NCBI GenBank assembly: GCA_029721435.1
Contig: CM056577.1
Location: 112,962,219-113,026,218 of the forward strand
DNA: 64,000 bases
Direction: 5' to 3'
Origin: Gymnothorax reevesii
Lineage: Eukaryota; Chordata; Actinopteri; Anguilliformes; Muraenidae
Within the stretch, counting starts at the first letter, position 1. Each line of letters starts with the position of its first letter. The translations under genes and the position numbers were made by a program. Below the pieces are notes generated by a model that worked only from the letters and a program-made list of their open reading frames with translations, had not been told where the DNA came from and searched no databases. This document shows positions 1 through 11,900 of the stretch, one piece after another.

Positions 1-684
1 TTTTAAAACATGCAAGTGTCCCACACAATATGCACTAATGCATCCCCATACCATCAGAGATGCTGGCTTTTGAACTGAACGCTGATAACAGGAGGGCTGG
101 TCTTTCTCCTCTTTAACCCGGAGGACACAACACCCATGATTTCCAATAAGAATGTCAAATTTGTACTCATCTGACCACAGGACACTTTGTCACTTTGCTA
201 CAGTCCATTTTAAATGAGCCTTGGCCCACAGAACACGGTGGCGCTTCTGCATCATGCTCAACAATGGCTTCCTTTTTGCATGATAGAGTTCTAGGTGGCA
301 TCTGTGGATGGCACAGTGGACTGTGTTTACAGGCTGTGGTTTCTTGAAGTATTCCTGGGCCCATTTAGTAATTTCAATGACAAAATGATGCCGGTGAGTG
401 ATGCTGTGGCGTCTGAGGGCCTGAAGATCACGAGCATCCAGTAAAGGTCTTCGGCCTTGTCCCTTACGCACAGAGATTTTTCCAGTTTCTCTGGATCTTT
501 TGATGATGTTACGCACTGTCGATGATGACACCTTCAAAGCCTTTGCAATTTGACGTTGAGGAACATTGTTTTTAAAGTATTCCACAATTTTTTTATGCAA
601 GCTTTCACAGGTTGGAGAGCCTCTGGCCGTCTTTACTTCTGAGAGACTCAGCCTCTCTAAGACATCCCTTATATGGCCAATCAC
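1..684 (-). pseudogene. Tc1-type transposase, interrupted by a nonsense codon
   Basis: A cut-and-paste DDE transposase. The open part (684 down to 190, 164 residues) has an N-terminal helix-turn-helix (near residues 28-60, containing QRQIAKALKVSSSTVRNII), a basic linker (GKISVRKGQGRRP) and a second DNA-binding segment. It ends in TGA where the related copy at 50954-51556 has TGG (Trp), so the break is probably one base change. Coding similarity continues downstream toward position 1, including the first catalytic Asp region at about 165-190, but further changes are visible. It reads as a non-autonomous relic. I infer the Trp-to-stop change only from comparison with the second copy. Confidence 0.8.
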
Positions 685-982
685 CTGATGCCAGCTAACT
701 TAATTAAATGTTCTTTCAGCTGATTCTTTTATATAATAATAGCTTTTTCAGCCCTTTTTTTTTGCCTGTGTCCCAACTTTTTTGAGACCTTTTGCAGCCA
801 GAAAATTTGAAATAAGCTCATTTTGTGGATATAAATATAAAATGTCTCAGTTTCAACATTTGAAATGTTATCTATGTTCTATTGTAAATATCATATTGGC
901 TCATGTGATCTGAAAGTCATTGCATTTTGATTTTACTCACAATTTACACTTTGTCCCAACTATTTCAGAATTGGGGTTGTAG
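1..982 (-). mobile_element. Tc1/mariner-type transposon, cut by the window edge
   Basis: The element reads on the minus strand and its outer end at about 950-982 carries a terminal repeat (TTGTCCCAACTATTTCAGAA then TTGGGG). The same termini bound the element at 50561-51926, so both belong to one family. The transposase occupies the left part and runs off the window at position 1, so the other terminus is not visible. The stretch 690-950 between the transposase and the terminus is AT-rich and matches the corresponding leader of the second copy. Confidence 0.85.
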
Positions 983-3352
983 GCTATGGCCCTTATTAAG
1001 ATTGGTGCTTAGGTATTTGGGAGCAGGGTACATTATGCCAAATTGTAAGTGAAGTCATAAGTATATAAATTGGTTGTTTAGCATGTATCCTTAGCTGATG
1101 GAGGCCATTCAATACGCTGGCTGAACAGTGGATGTATCAGTTTCATGGAATGTAAAAAACTACCAAAATTGAAATTTGATCAATCAATTAAAGGTCAGAA
1201 TCAATACCAGAATTACAGTATTAATTAATAAAATCAATCAAATGAATAAAACACTATCTCTCTACCTCATTATCTAAATAGGCAACTTTCATCTAAACCA
1301 GGAATCAAAATAACTGGCTGTTGAATCCACACATGTCCCAAGCTTTCTTTCCTTACCAGTAAGTCACTAAATAATTAGCTCTGTCGATTGGCCATAATGT
1401 CATGACAACAGACTCCCACGTAAAGAAAGAAAGGCTGCGAGTGTGTGCATGTGGGCCTGTTTCTGCAACTTGTCGGGGACCTTTTCTGGTATGAACTCTG
1501 ATTCTGTTGGAGCCAAATCCCAGTCCTAAAGCAGCGAAACATCATTGCTGAGGTCATGGTTAAGGTGAGGGGTCAGATGTGAATGAGATTAACTGGAGTC
1601 ATGTGTATGCGGGTGTGTGCGTGTGTGTGTGTGTGTGTGTATGGCCATCTGTGTGTTTGGATATGTGTGGTCAAAATACTGTGTCTGTTCCGGTGGCTTG
1701 CTTGCGCGATGGCATGTGCGCACCTTAGTCACACACATGCTCAATGCAGATGAATAGTGATAGATTCAAGTTTCCTCTTTCAGCATGTAGAAGAATCAGG
1801 AGAACGCTACTTTACCTAGTGTGAGTGTGCCGATTTGGAGAAAGGCTTTGTGAGAAAGAGAGGGGTTGCATGCAGTGGTATCTCTATATCAAGCTGGCGC
1901 TGTACATGACAAAGCCAACTATGAAACATAACACATGGAGATATTTATAATGAAAAACATTTAAAAAAAGACAAATTAAAGTCACATATTCTTTGATAAA
2001 CAGTCATGTCATTGAGTTACAAATAAAGCTCATCTATTTAGACGTTCCCTTTTCTAATGATTTGGTGACTTCTGTGGCAGACATAAGAATGCATTGTACT
2101 AAGCAACTGATTCATGCCTATGAAGTTCAGTGATTTTACATTTCCTCAAATGATACTGCATATCTGTATATGCCTACAGATGAAAGATCCATTACATATT
2201 TTAACTGTCACTTCCTTAAAAATGACATTGACCATAGAGTACTAATCGCAAAGCTAAAGAAATCACTAGAATGGACAAAAAAACGTGATATGCCACTGTT
2301 TAGATGGACTTTAATGGAACTTTATTGTCATTATCCTATTTTGCTTTATCTTGTTCTTAATTAGCTAGCCCGCGGAGGATGGGCTTCCCCACTATAGCCG
2401 GATTCCTCCTGAGATTTCTTCCCACTGGGGAGTTTTTTTCAAACCACTGTTTGAGGATTTTTCTTCCTACTGGGAGTTTTTTGCCTCATTTGCTGTAGTG
2501 TAGTAGTAGTGTATATAGTTGATATAACTTTAGAATCTTACTTCATGTAAAAATCATCAACATAATCTCTGTACTCCCCCTCTAAACTACCTTGGTCGAA
2601 AGCTTCTCACAGTTCCATTCAGGACGCTATCCTTCGGTAAGATGGCGGATGCGAATCTCGCCAAACTCTAGTGTTTTCCTTAGCTCTGTGGTACTAATAT
2701 GATTAAATGACAGTTGCAATTCTGACTGTTGGTGGCAGTATTGAGCACTATGTTGCAAAACACGTAGCTTCTCCATTCACTCCCATTCATTTTGCCTGAC
2801 TTTTGACATCAAATAATTTTACACTAAAAACATTAGGAACTTTCACGTCAGCGATAATATTTTCTACAGAGAAACTACATTTTGTAGCAGACGTCTTTAC
2901 TTCGTATGTAACATTATGTTCTAATAGTAAGCATTTTAAGCCGATGGCACCAGGCTAGGCTAAAAGTGACATGAAATGCCGGCGACTTTCTGTCGCACAG
3001 GACGTAAGAAAACAGCATCATCCCACCGTCCACTTCTTTACTGACTATGGATTTCACATGGGACGAATTGAGTTGAATGTAAATAGCCGTTAGATCCACA
3101 GGAATAAGCTACGTTTTAGCTACATAAAATGCACCTTAGTACTGTATAAAGTCACCTGAAATACAACCCCATTTTTGTAAATTATACAAATCTAGTAATC
3201 TTTTAACCCTTTAAACTCTGACTTTTCACTTAAGTTTTCCCTTAAGGTTCAAAGTCAGAAAAAAGCTTCTTTTTTTCATATTTTAGTACAATGTCACAAA
3301 CATATTCTGCATTTCCTAGTCGCTGCGCTTCACTGAAACTACATGACACTTA
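983..3352. other. Intergenic, no gene recognised; GT microsatellite and a possible repeat
   Basis: Short open frames here look random. A (GT)n tract lies at about 1617-1642. Around 2365-2490 there is a stretch with a near-duplicated phrase (TTTCTTCCCACTGGGGAGTT and, 70 bases on, a close variant) that resembles a dispersed teleost repeat, which I cannot classify. At 3204-3263 a short inverted pair (CTCTGACTTT and AAAGTCAGA) follows TTTAACCCTTTAAA. Nothing else is supported. Confidence 0.5.
1617..1642. repeat. (GT)n microsatellite
   Basis: An uninterrupted run of about twelve GT dinucleotides, embedded in a longer GT-rich stretch from 1600 to 1670. Confidence 0.9.
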
Positions 3353-3366
3353 CAGTGCCCTCCATA

Positions 3367-3448
3367 ATTGAAGCACCTATTACTAAAACCCCATAAGTCA
3401 TACTTGACTTGACTTGACTTGTGGGGTTTTAGTAATCAGTGCTTCAAT
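3367..3448. repeat. Perfect-looking hairpin inserted in a Tc1 terminal repeat
   Basis: Arms of 26 bases (3367-3392 and 3423-3448) are inverted copies with two mismatches. The loop 3393-3422 contains four tandem ACTTG units. The family copy at 13652 and the right terminus of the same element lack this segment, so it is a local insertion or fold-back duplication within the left terminal repeat. Confidence 0.85.
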
Positions 3449-3814
3449 TATTGGCACCCCTGGTTAAGATGTGTTAAAAGCCTTAAAATGAATTCAATTT
3501 TTATTGCAGAAGTATACTCTCACACTGAAAATTGTAGAAAAATGTAACCTTCAACTCAAGTGAATTTTAAGGGGAAAAAAAATTTCTGACTAAGAAATAG
3601 TTATTTTTCATAAAATGAGCAGTTCCACAATTATTGGTACCCCTAACACTTCCTAGGAATTAAATATAATTGAAGTATTTCTGTCATTTCCACAGTAGTT
3701 TACAAAGTTGATCAGAGTATCTAGGAACATTTAATTAGTGAAACATCACTTCCTGTTTCCCTGGGGTATAAATATGACACGACACGAGGCCATTTCTCTT
3801 ATCCACTCTTCAAC

Positions 3815-4870
3815 ATGGGAAAGACAAATGAACACACCATTCAAGTAAGGCAGATGTGTGTCGACCTTCACAAGTCAGGCAATTGCTACAAGAAAATAGC
3901 CACTCGCCTGCACCTGCCCATATCTACTGTCAGAGTAATCATTAAGAAGTTTAAAACAACTGGAACAGTGGTAAACAAGCCTGGACGAGGACGCAAGGTT
4001 ATTTTGCCACCACGCACAGTGAGGAGGATGGTAAGAGAAATAGAAAGTTTTCCAAAGCTCGCTGTTAAAGAATTGCAGTAAATGGTAGCATCTTGGGGTC
4101 ACAAAGTCTCCAAAACAACCATCAGGCGCTGTCTACATGCCAACAAGCTGTTTGGGAGGCATGCACGGAAAAAACCTTTTCTCACTCACAATCATAAACG
4201 CAAAAGTCTGGAGTTCGCTAAGCGGTACTGGAACTTCAACTGGGACCGTGTGCTTTGGTCAGATGAGACCAAGATAGAGCTTTTTGGCAACAAACGCTCT
4301 AAGTGGGTCTGGCGGAACACAAAAGATGAGTATGCTGAAAACCACCTCATGCCCACTGTGAAGTATGGGGGAGGATCGGTGATGCTGTGGGCCTGTTTCT
4401 CTTCCAGAGGCCCTGGGAACCTTGTTAGGGTGCATGGCATCATGAACGCTATGAAATACGAGGACATTTTAAATCAAAATCTGGTGGCTTCTGCCCGAAA
4501 GCTGAAGATGGGTCATCACTGGGTCTTTGAGCAAGATAATAACCCTAAACATGTGGCCAAATCTACGCAGAAATGGTTCACCAGACACAGAATCAAGCTC
4601 CCCCCATGGACATCTCAGTCCCCAGACCTCAACACCATGGAAAACCTGTGGAGTGAGCTGAAGAGGAGAGTGCAGAGGAGAGAACCCAGATCACTGGATG
4701 ATTTAGAGAGATTGGGCAAAGAGGAATGGTCAAAGATCCCTCTTTCTGTATTCTCCCTTCTTGTGAAACATTATTGGAGAAGATTAGGTGCTGTTTTGTT
4801 GGCAAAAGGGGTTGTACAAAGTATTAATATCAGGGGTGCTAATAATTGTGGCACACGTGATTTGATGTAA
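3815..4870 (+). pseudogene. Tc1 transposase with one in-frame stop
   Basis: A DD34E transposase of about 350 codons. The ATG at 3815 opens an 88-codon segment containing the paired-like helix-turn-helix (LPISTVRVIIKKFKTTG) and the GRPR-like basic link (PGRGRK). A single TAA at 4079-4081 interrupts it, and the same frame continues from 4082 to the TAA at 4868-4870. The relative at 13804-14046 has CAA (Gln) at this codon. The catalytic triad is visible: Asp in SDETKIELFG, Asp in EQDNNPKH and Glu in MENLWSELK. The C-terminus diverges after the usual KIPLS region and reads on past the normal end of the family. The element is inactive as it stands but otherwise remarkably open. Confidence 0.9.
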
Positions 4871-5047
4871 AAGACTAATTTCTTAATGTTGGATTTTTTT
4901 CCCACTGTAAAAATGCACTTGAATTAAAGGTTGGATTTTCCTCTTTTTTTCATTGTGGTCCTATATTATTATTTAGAAAAATACTGAATTAATTAGAAGC
5001 TAAAGAACACATCTTTACCAGGGGTGCCAATAATAATTGAGGGCGCA

Positions 5048-5554
5048 GAATATGAAGAAAAAAATTCAAACCCAGGCGGCAACGTTTTTATGGCGACAGC
5101 ATTACATCAAATGGAAAATATTGAGATCTTATGTGTCATTTTATACACATTTCCCTGAGCTTCAGTTGGACATACAGTATTTGGGATCGTTGGAAACCTT
5201 GAGATCTCCATCAGAATTTAAAATAGACCTGAAGTTTGCAGGTTTGAATGCAGCAGTTACATTTTCTGGACCGACACTGTATATGAGTTTGTTGGTTTTA
5301 TGAAGGTTAAGCAGTGGTGTCTCCCTGCGCCGTCCTGGTCTTGTGTGGTGAGGCGGAGTTCGAGAGTGGACATAATCCATCGTGCCCACTACCCCTGTAC
5401 TGCTGGACCTGTCTATAACCATGGCTAGGGTTGACCTAGTAGATCCTGTTTGCCCCTTGCCTGACTAGACTGCTCCTGACTGTTCATGGCCTTTGAACTG
5501 TTGAAGTTTTTATCTTTTCTTTGTGCCAATTGCGGCTTATTTCTTTATTAACTA
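5048..5554. other. Intergenic, nothing recognised
   Basis: No coding similarity or clear repeat structure was recognised between the Tc1 right end and the repeat that begins near 5555. Confidence 0.5.
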
Positions 5555-6482
5555 GAAAAGCACTCGGAGAGCGCAGACCTCCGCCAAGCTCAACATTTCC
5601 CTCCATATTGCGACTTCCACCATAGATATTAGTCTTAAATTAATTTTATCTTCATTTTTAGATTCCTTGACCATGAAAACATGGCAATTTGATTCATAAT
5701 GCTATATCAATATTAGTTCAACAGCGTCTTGGCAGTTTAAAGATGTCTGTTGCATGTTTCTAGCTTCATTTGTTCTTTTTTTTTTTTCTTATGATGCAAC
5801 ATTTCCCCTCATGTTGTGATTTACACATAAATATTAGTCCTACATTTATTTCATCTATTTTTTTCAGATTCCCTGACCAAGAAAACATACCATTAGCAAC
5901 TGAATTCGTAATGATATCAATATTCGTTCAGTAGTTATTCACGAAAATCTAATTTTCCGTAATGGTGGTTTTCTTCTGGATCTAGTTCCCTGGCTTTTGA
6001 AGATACAGTAAATCCGGTGACACCCTCCTAATTCTGCAATATCTTGGCTATATAATGGTGTTTGTCGCATGTTTGTAGCTTCATTTGTTCTCATCTTATA
6101 ATGAAAGTTCCGAAGGTCCCCTACTTTCGTATTCTGGATCATAGTATCATAGTATCTGGAATTATTCCATTTTCAGTATCAGTCTTTGACATATTGTAGA
6201 ACATGTTCGAAACTTGTCCTGTATTTTTTTTTTCCAAGTGCCCTGACCATTTTTGGTGGAGTTATATGCATAAATCTCCCAATGTTAAAGAATCCTTTAA
6301 AAATTCCTGGATCCAGACGGAGATCCGGATCACTTCCAAAATCTAATCATTTCTTCCTTTTACCAATCTGTACAATCCCTGAAAATTTCATCAAAATCTG
6401 TCCATAACTTTTTGAGTTATTTTGGAAACAAACAAACAAACAAACAAACCCAGGCAAAAACATAACCTCCTTGGCGGAGGTA
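5555..6482. repeat. Unclassified dispersed teleost repeat
   Basis: The left boundary carries GCACTCGGAGAGCGCAGACC followed by TCCGCC, and the right boundary ends CCTCCTTGGCGGAGGT after an (AAAC)n tract at 6428-6450. The phrase ATCAAAATCTGTCCATAACT before the tract is typical of an abundant fish repeat. A related segment lies at 21355-21700, which ends in GCGCTCTCTGAGCAC. I do not recognise a coding sequence in it, and its class is uncertain. Confidence 0.6.
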
Positions 6483-7568
6483 AATATAGCCCTTGAGACT
6501 TTTTGCCGTCTGGTTCCTTCACTGATGCAATTAATATAAACCACAAATAAACTCACCGACCATGTCTGCATGTGCATGCAAATTTTTTTTACTTTTATTA
6601 CCTCTTCATAACACCACCCATTGTTTCCACTTGCTTCATCATACCCTAAATACTATGTTACTCCTATCAGTTAGCTAATTTAATTTTAGCACACTACCAA
6701 GCTGAACAGCTAACATTTTCCCCAGACAATGCCAACTTCTGAGAGCCCTAAGCTAAGTTTGCCTGAACTTTGGTTTATCAGGATAGCATCAGATTCACTA
6801 AAACTGTGCAAAACAATCAATTGCTGGATATAGTATAGTTATGAATGTATAAATACATTCCTCCCACATTTAGCATACTGCTGCTACTTCAAAATTTGAA
6901 ATGAATGTTGTCAGGCAGTATTTTTTTTTTCTCATGCACAGTCATGTACCATGTTTAAAATAGCCTTGACTGCCCCCCAACAGGCCTAGTGCTGCACTGT
7001 GTTTAAAATATCTTTGACAGGCGCTTCTGGGTTGGTTCACTTCGTAAAGGTGCCGCTTGCAATGCAAGTGTGACCACTACAGCTTCAGATGAAATGCAGC
7101 CTTGTTAGTGATGATGGCTGCCAGGAGCCTCATGAGGGAAGCGCAAAACTGGCCTCTGGCAGCTCAGGGAAATGGAAGTGATATAGTTTATCCAGTTTGG
7201 GTTTGAATAATTTGTTGCTCAAGTGCCTCCTACTGGCTGTCAATTGGATATTTCTCAACAGCCACACTTGGGTTTCCTCCACCCTTGTTCTGTGAATGCA
7301 AGATCTGTGACCACAAGTGAAAACAAACAGCGGTTGAAAGGCCAGTGTTTCGGAGGAAAATTGAAAATTGTTTGTGCTCTGTCTAAGCGACAGCATGAGT
7401 CACATGTGAGCATGCTCGTACAAAATTAACAGATAATTAGACATTCCTCATAAAGTGTTACAAAATGGTATTGCACCATGTGTGCGCATATTAACAAGGA
7501 ATGCCAGTCAGTTAGAATGGAACAATTTCTCTCACTTGACTAAAAAACTAAACATTATTATATAGTAC
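6483..7568. other. Intergenic, nothing recognised
   Basis: AT-rich sequence without a supported open frame. The open frames at 7130-7430 on both strands overlap one another and resemble no family I know. Confidence 0.45.
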
Positions 7569-8224
7569 AGTGGTTCTCAGTGTCACTCCCGGGAACTTAC
7601 TGTGTGCGCAGGTTTTTGTTCCAACTACAGCTGCTATCATAAGATTTTAACAAGCTGTTAATTTGTCTTAATTAGGTGCATGTTTTGTGTCTGCAGCAAT
7701 TATTTACCCTCTTAAAGCCACGCGATGACAAAAATATTCACGCATCCCGTGAAGAATAAACACATTGTGATATACTGGAAACAACTGCTTGAAAAGGGAG
7801 ACATTTTTAGCCAATTAAATAAGGAAGAAGTAAGTTCCTCATTGATGAAATATAATTGACCCACAGTTGCAAAAACAAACCTTTTGTGATGGAAGAAAAA
7901 AGCGGCGAGTCAAACTTGTTTAGTGCCAGGATTATGCAACTAAGTTCATGCAAAGTGTATTTTGAAAGAACTCAAAACATCAGTGTTCAGCGGCTTGAAT
8001 TGGAGCTTATTGGTTTCCTTAGAGTGTAATTTGATCTGTTTAAAAATGCTATGACCTGGAAAAAAAAAAAATTATATTCAAGGGTCATTCGTCATGGCAT
8101 ACATCAATATTTTTTATTAAAATGCATCTTAAGAGGGTAAATAACTGTTCTCTCATGAAATGCACCAAGTTCAGAGGACAAAAACAAACCAGCCCAGCAT
8201 ACAACGAACATTGAGAATCACGGT
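7569..8224. mobile_element. hAT-like MITE of about 0.65 kb
   Basis: The left end (CAGTGGTTCTCAGTGTCACT) and the right end (inverse, ...TTGAGAATCACGGTC) are imperfect inverted repeats of about 60 bases, including AGGTTTTTGTTCCAACT on the left against GGACAAAAACAAACC on the right. A second inner pair is TTTACCCTCTTAA near 7706 and TTAAGAGGGTAAATAA near 8128. CAGTGGTTCTCA is a usual hAT terminus. No transposase is present, so it is non-autonomous. No clear 8-bp target duplication could be read. Confidence 0.6.
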
Positions 8225-10850
8225 CACTTTTTCAATTTGGGAAAAACCACAAATATAGCTGTTGGTTTAAAATGCCATTGCAAAGTATATACCAAAACTA
8301 TCCCTGACAAACTGCTTCTGTCATGGGGCAATTCATAGGTACAACCCTGTCAATATGTCATGAATTAGGCGTACGTTTATTTGTTGGACCTTTCTTTGCT
8401 CTATTATGCAGGACGATATTGGATTTCTTTTCCATCAAATTCCTGGCCCAGCTGGCTGATTGAGCTGGGACAGAATTTTCTGGACTCTATATATATGGCC
8501 AGGGGTTCACCACACCAATCACTAAAGTGTCTGTTTGTTTCTAGCACTTTGGCAGGAGAAAATCTCGTCAGATTTCCTAGTGATTTGTTATTTTCCATTT
8601 ATTGTCAGGAATCGCTTCTTTTAGAAATTTTCTCTTTTCTCTCTTGTTGTTTGTTCTCTCTTGCACTGCTTCCGTGTTGCGGACTTGTATTCGTCCTTGG
8701 AAGCGCGAGCTTTTACCGGAGGTGTGTCCCTTTTTGTGTTTGTCTCTTACCTGGGCTGCTCTCAGTTCTTTCTCTCACTAGTCGTGGCACCTGGCATCCT
8801 ATCACCACCCATTACACAACAAAGACTAATTAACAAGTACAAAGTAAATATAAAATTATAATAAATGGTCCTGTTCCCAAGCATGAGAAATGAAGTGGTG
8901 CAAGTGGTGCATAAGTAAAGTAGTATGATCAAAAGAAAAACTATGGCTATTTTTAATATAGTTACGAATGACAGATAATTTTTCTTGTTTATTTGGTCAT
9001 TTATTTGGGGCTCAGTGAAATTAAGAGTATGAACTAATTTATGCAACTGTCATTTAATTATTTATTAGGCCGAGACCGTAAGCTAATAAGTTAGGCTATA
9101 CAAAGCCAAGGCTATTATGAATGGGATATTTTATTTTTGTAGAGCAATTAAAACGTTAACTCATGTCCATATAGTTGAGTGCACTAATTTTACTTTTGTA
9201 TTTAATGGCAGTTGTCTCAAAACCTAGGGTAAACTGTAAAATAATAATAATAATAATAACACTAAAAAAAGAGATATTTGCCACTGGCCGGCTGATCCTA
9301 CCGAAATACTGAGATCAGTTGGATTATAGTAATTTGACCACAAGGACTGAATTGAATAATCACTGTAATACTTAAGTCGATATGATGGGTTGGCAAGGGA
9401 GAATACGCCAATCAGATCATTCAGAATATAACAGATGATATTGCTTCCAAAAATACAATTGTGTCAATACATGAAAAACAAAAAGTGAGTTGGACCATTG
9501 AAACCACAAAGTAAACAAAATCAAGGTTCTCCACTATGATTTCTGCTTTATTAAATTAAGAAAGTTTTTGAACAGGCTACTTGATTCTGAGCAGTATATT
9601 TTTAGAAAAACCTGCTGGCTTAAAGCAGCGCATGAAGATATCCTGGCATTAAAGGCAGCAAGATCAGGACCAACACCACCATATAAAACACACAAACACA
9701 TGCAGACTGCCCGGGCTGCACTTTGTCTGATGCAAAACATCATGTCAAGCTCACAGTTAATTGCTCCCTGTAGACCACTCATCAAAAACATTCTCTGTAC
9801 CCAACACCCAGAGGGCAGGTGGGCTTGCATTGGGCCTTCAACTAATCAACATCAGACAGTTTGAGGTTTTGATGAGGAAGAGAACCAATGATGTGCTAAT
9901 TGTCAACATGCTTATCAGCCTAGCAGTCAGCAGACTGAATATTTCTGCTCAACAGCAAGGCAAAAAGGACATACTGACCTTAATGGAGACAACACAATAC
10001 TGTGTTCACATAGCGAAATGACTGAGAAAAATAAAAATAAGCATGTTGGTCATGTGTAAAACATCTTGGCTGACTTTTAGAAAGTTAAATGAATTTTTAC
10101 TTTAAGGGGGATTCACTATCCATATTCTCAGGTACATCCTTCTAATGCCGGATCGGACCTTTTCTTGCCTCGAAGTGTTTATATCCATTGCAGCACACAC
10201 TGGATACATTGAGTATGTGGAGACATTCAATGCATGATGAGCTCGATGGTGAAGATAGTCTGGGGTCCATCACTGGGCTGCCAGGTGGCGTCCATCCTCT
10301 CATGCAGCCGTTTGCATGTCTATGAGAAGTATAATCTCTCTTGATTGGTTTATGTCTTGCATGCTACCCTCACTGGCTGTGTCCTATTCAGGTTTCCCAT
10401 ACCCGTGTGTGTGCTGATGTATTTATACCCCCCCACTTTCAGTTTGCAAGTTGTTGGATTTTCACTTGCTACATGCCCATTAGCAAAGAGTCAGTATTTT
10501 CTAGTAAAGGTCTTTTGTCCTTTGAAATAATATGTAACCGTTAAATGATAGACATATACAGTACTTGTTTTCTTAGTTCAGTTAATAGGAACATGCTTTT
10601 GAGCCTCTCTTGCGGTCTCCAGAATTGGGACAGAGTTCCTGTTAATCCTCTCTCAGTACTTTTCTCTGCCCATTTTATTAGGAACAATCTACCAAGCCAT
10701 CTACATTCATCAGGATTGGGACGATGTTCTTGCCAAACTCCTCTGTCCTGCCTTCTGACAGTTCAGCTCTGGTGAAGTGTGCTCTCTATCTGGCAGCTGT
10801 CTTGGAAAGCCACTTGCTGGGCATAGGATATGCCCCCACATCTTCCTGTC
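8225..10850. other. Intergenic; possible solo-LTR-like stretches, no gene
   Basis: A 150-codon open frame at 8381-8833 is Leu/Ser/Phe-rich with no recognisable domain. Its region contains a TATATATATGG box at about 8489 and pyrimidine-rich tracts, which would suit an LTR better than a protein. An (AAT)n tract lies at 9238-9260. Paired open frames at 9534-10021 on opposite strands look like chance. Around 10330-10560 there is another TATA-like box (TGTATTTATACCC). No pairing direct repeats were found, so LTR identity is only a suggestion. Confidence 0.35.
9238..9260. repeat. (AAT)n microsatellite
   Basis: About seven tandem AAT/ATA triplets. Confidence 0.85.
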
Positions 10851-10999
10851 ACATCTGAACTCCTACCTCTTCCCCTGACCTGGCAGTGTTGCCCTATTTC
10901 CACCTGGGCCTTAATTAACTCAGGGGCAGATGGTAACTTTATTCATCCTTGCCTTGTTCGCTGCCTAAGGGTCCCGATCGGACTGCTGCCAGCACCCCT

Positions 11000-11900
11000 C
11001 CTGTTCTAAGGGTTCATGGGGATAGCCCTTCATGTTGTCACAGAGGTAACTTGGTTGCTGCCCATGCTGACCTACGGTAACCACACATCATGGAGTCATC
11101 ACGTGCCCTGGTGGTGTTGGGGAAGTTTCTAGCTTGAACATCACAACCCTCATATGGACCGGCCTTCAGGATTCATCCTGGAGTGGAGTTTGTCATGTTA
11201 ACAGTCCTGCCTCTGCTCAACCTCTAGTCCCACAGCACCTTTAACCTCTGACCACCAGAGGGAGCATACCAGACTTGAAGAGGGTTCCTTCCATTTACCA
11301 CAACCTTCGTCTGGCATTCAGCATAGCTCAAGCTACGTCACTTCCCCTACACACACCCTATGATTGTACCATCAATTTATTACCCAGAACATCACCCCGC
11401 AGGGGTTGCACTTTACTACTCCGGCATGTATCCACCTTCAAGACGCAAGGGAATCGTCATCGCCGACCAGCTTCTGCTGATCAAGCATGGCAGAAGGCTT
11501 GGTTCACTATGAAGGATATTTTGCGCAAGGAGACATCGAAGAGGCTCGCCCCATGATTCATCGGCCCATTCACCATTTCAAGGATTTTATCCTCATCAAC
11601 TGTCAGGGTCTTCCTTCCCAAGTCCCTTTGTAGTATTCGCCCTGTATTTCATGTCTTGAGAATTAAACCCATGCGCTTTTCTCTCTATAGTTGTCCCTCC
11701 CACCGTCCGCCTCCCCCCAGGCGTATCAATTGTGGTCCCATCTACACCGTGCGCCAGATCCTGGCTGTCCTGTATAGGGGTCGCAGATGCCAGTTTCTGG
11801 TGGACAGAGGTTCGGGCCCTGGGTCCTGGAGTGAAATGTCTTAGACCGCTCTGTAGTTTGTGATTTCCTATGCCGGCGTCCAGGGTCCTCTACTTTTTGA
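11000..11900 (+). mobile_element. Ty3/gypsy retrotransposon remnant, internally deleted
   Basis: Several short stretches translate to chromovirus-type Ty3/gypsy pol in the correct order but with almost all of reverse transcriptase, RNase H and integrase missing. At about 11320-11400 is the pre-RT leader (LPLHTPYDCTINLLP). From about 11430 comes the C-terminal integrase barrel region (DQAWQKAWFTMKDI, then after a stop FIGPFTISRIL), followed by a chromodomain at about 11710-11840. The decayed protease-to-RT linker lies upstream at 11090-11310 with stops and frameshifts. No LTR pair was identified. Confidence 0.75.
11275..11844 (+). pseudogene. Gypsy pol fossil: pre-RT, integrase C-terminus and chromodomain
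   Basis: The open frame 11275-11556 joins the leader preceding reverse transcriptase (SLPLHTPYDCTINLLPRTSP) directly to the end of integrase (QKAWFTMKDILRKETSKRLAP). About 700 codons of catalytic domains are absent between them. Translation then continues across a stop with the integrase end (FIGPFTISRIL, RPVFHVLRIKP). The next frame, 11656-11844, holds a proline-rich linker and a chromodomain-like module (YTVRQILAVLYRGRRCQFLV). In full-length relatives the chromodomain steers integration toward modified histones. The final conserved WE.Y motif is altered here. Confidence 0.75.

Larger units (their letters stand above)
3353..5047 (+). mobile_element. Tc1-family transposon, near full length
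   Basis: About 1.69 kb, the size of a complete Tc1-family element. The left end begins CAGTGCCCTCCATAATT directly after a TA dinucleotide (3351-3352), and the right end reads CCAATAATAATTGAGGGCGC, its decayed inverse. Outer sequences of about 200 bases on both sides are inverted partners (AATTATTGGCACCCCTGG on the left, CCAGGGGTGCCAATAATAA on the right). The left terminal repeat is split by a hairpin at 3367-3448. A second copy of this family lies at 13652-14607. Confidence 0.92.

Noticed and set aside
8381..8833. 150-codon hydrophobic open frame
   Set aside because: Composition is driven by pyrimidine-rich DNA; no domain, no splice or poly(A) context. It could be LTR-like sequence, but no partner was found.
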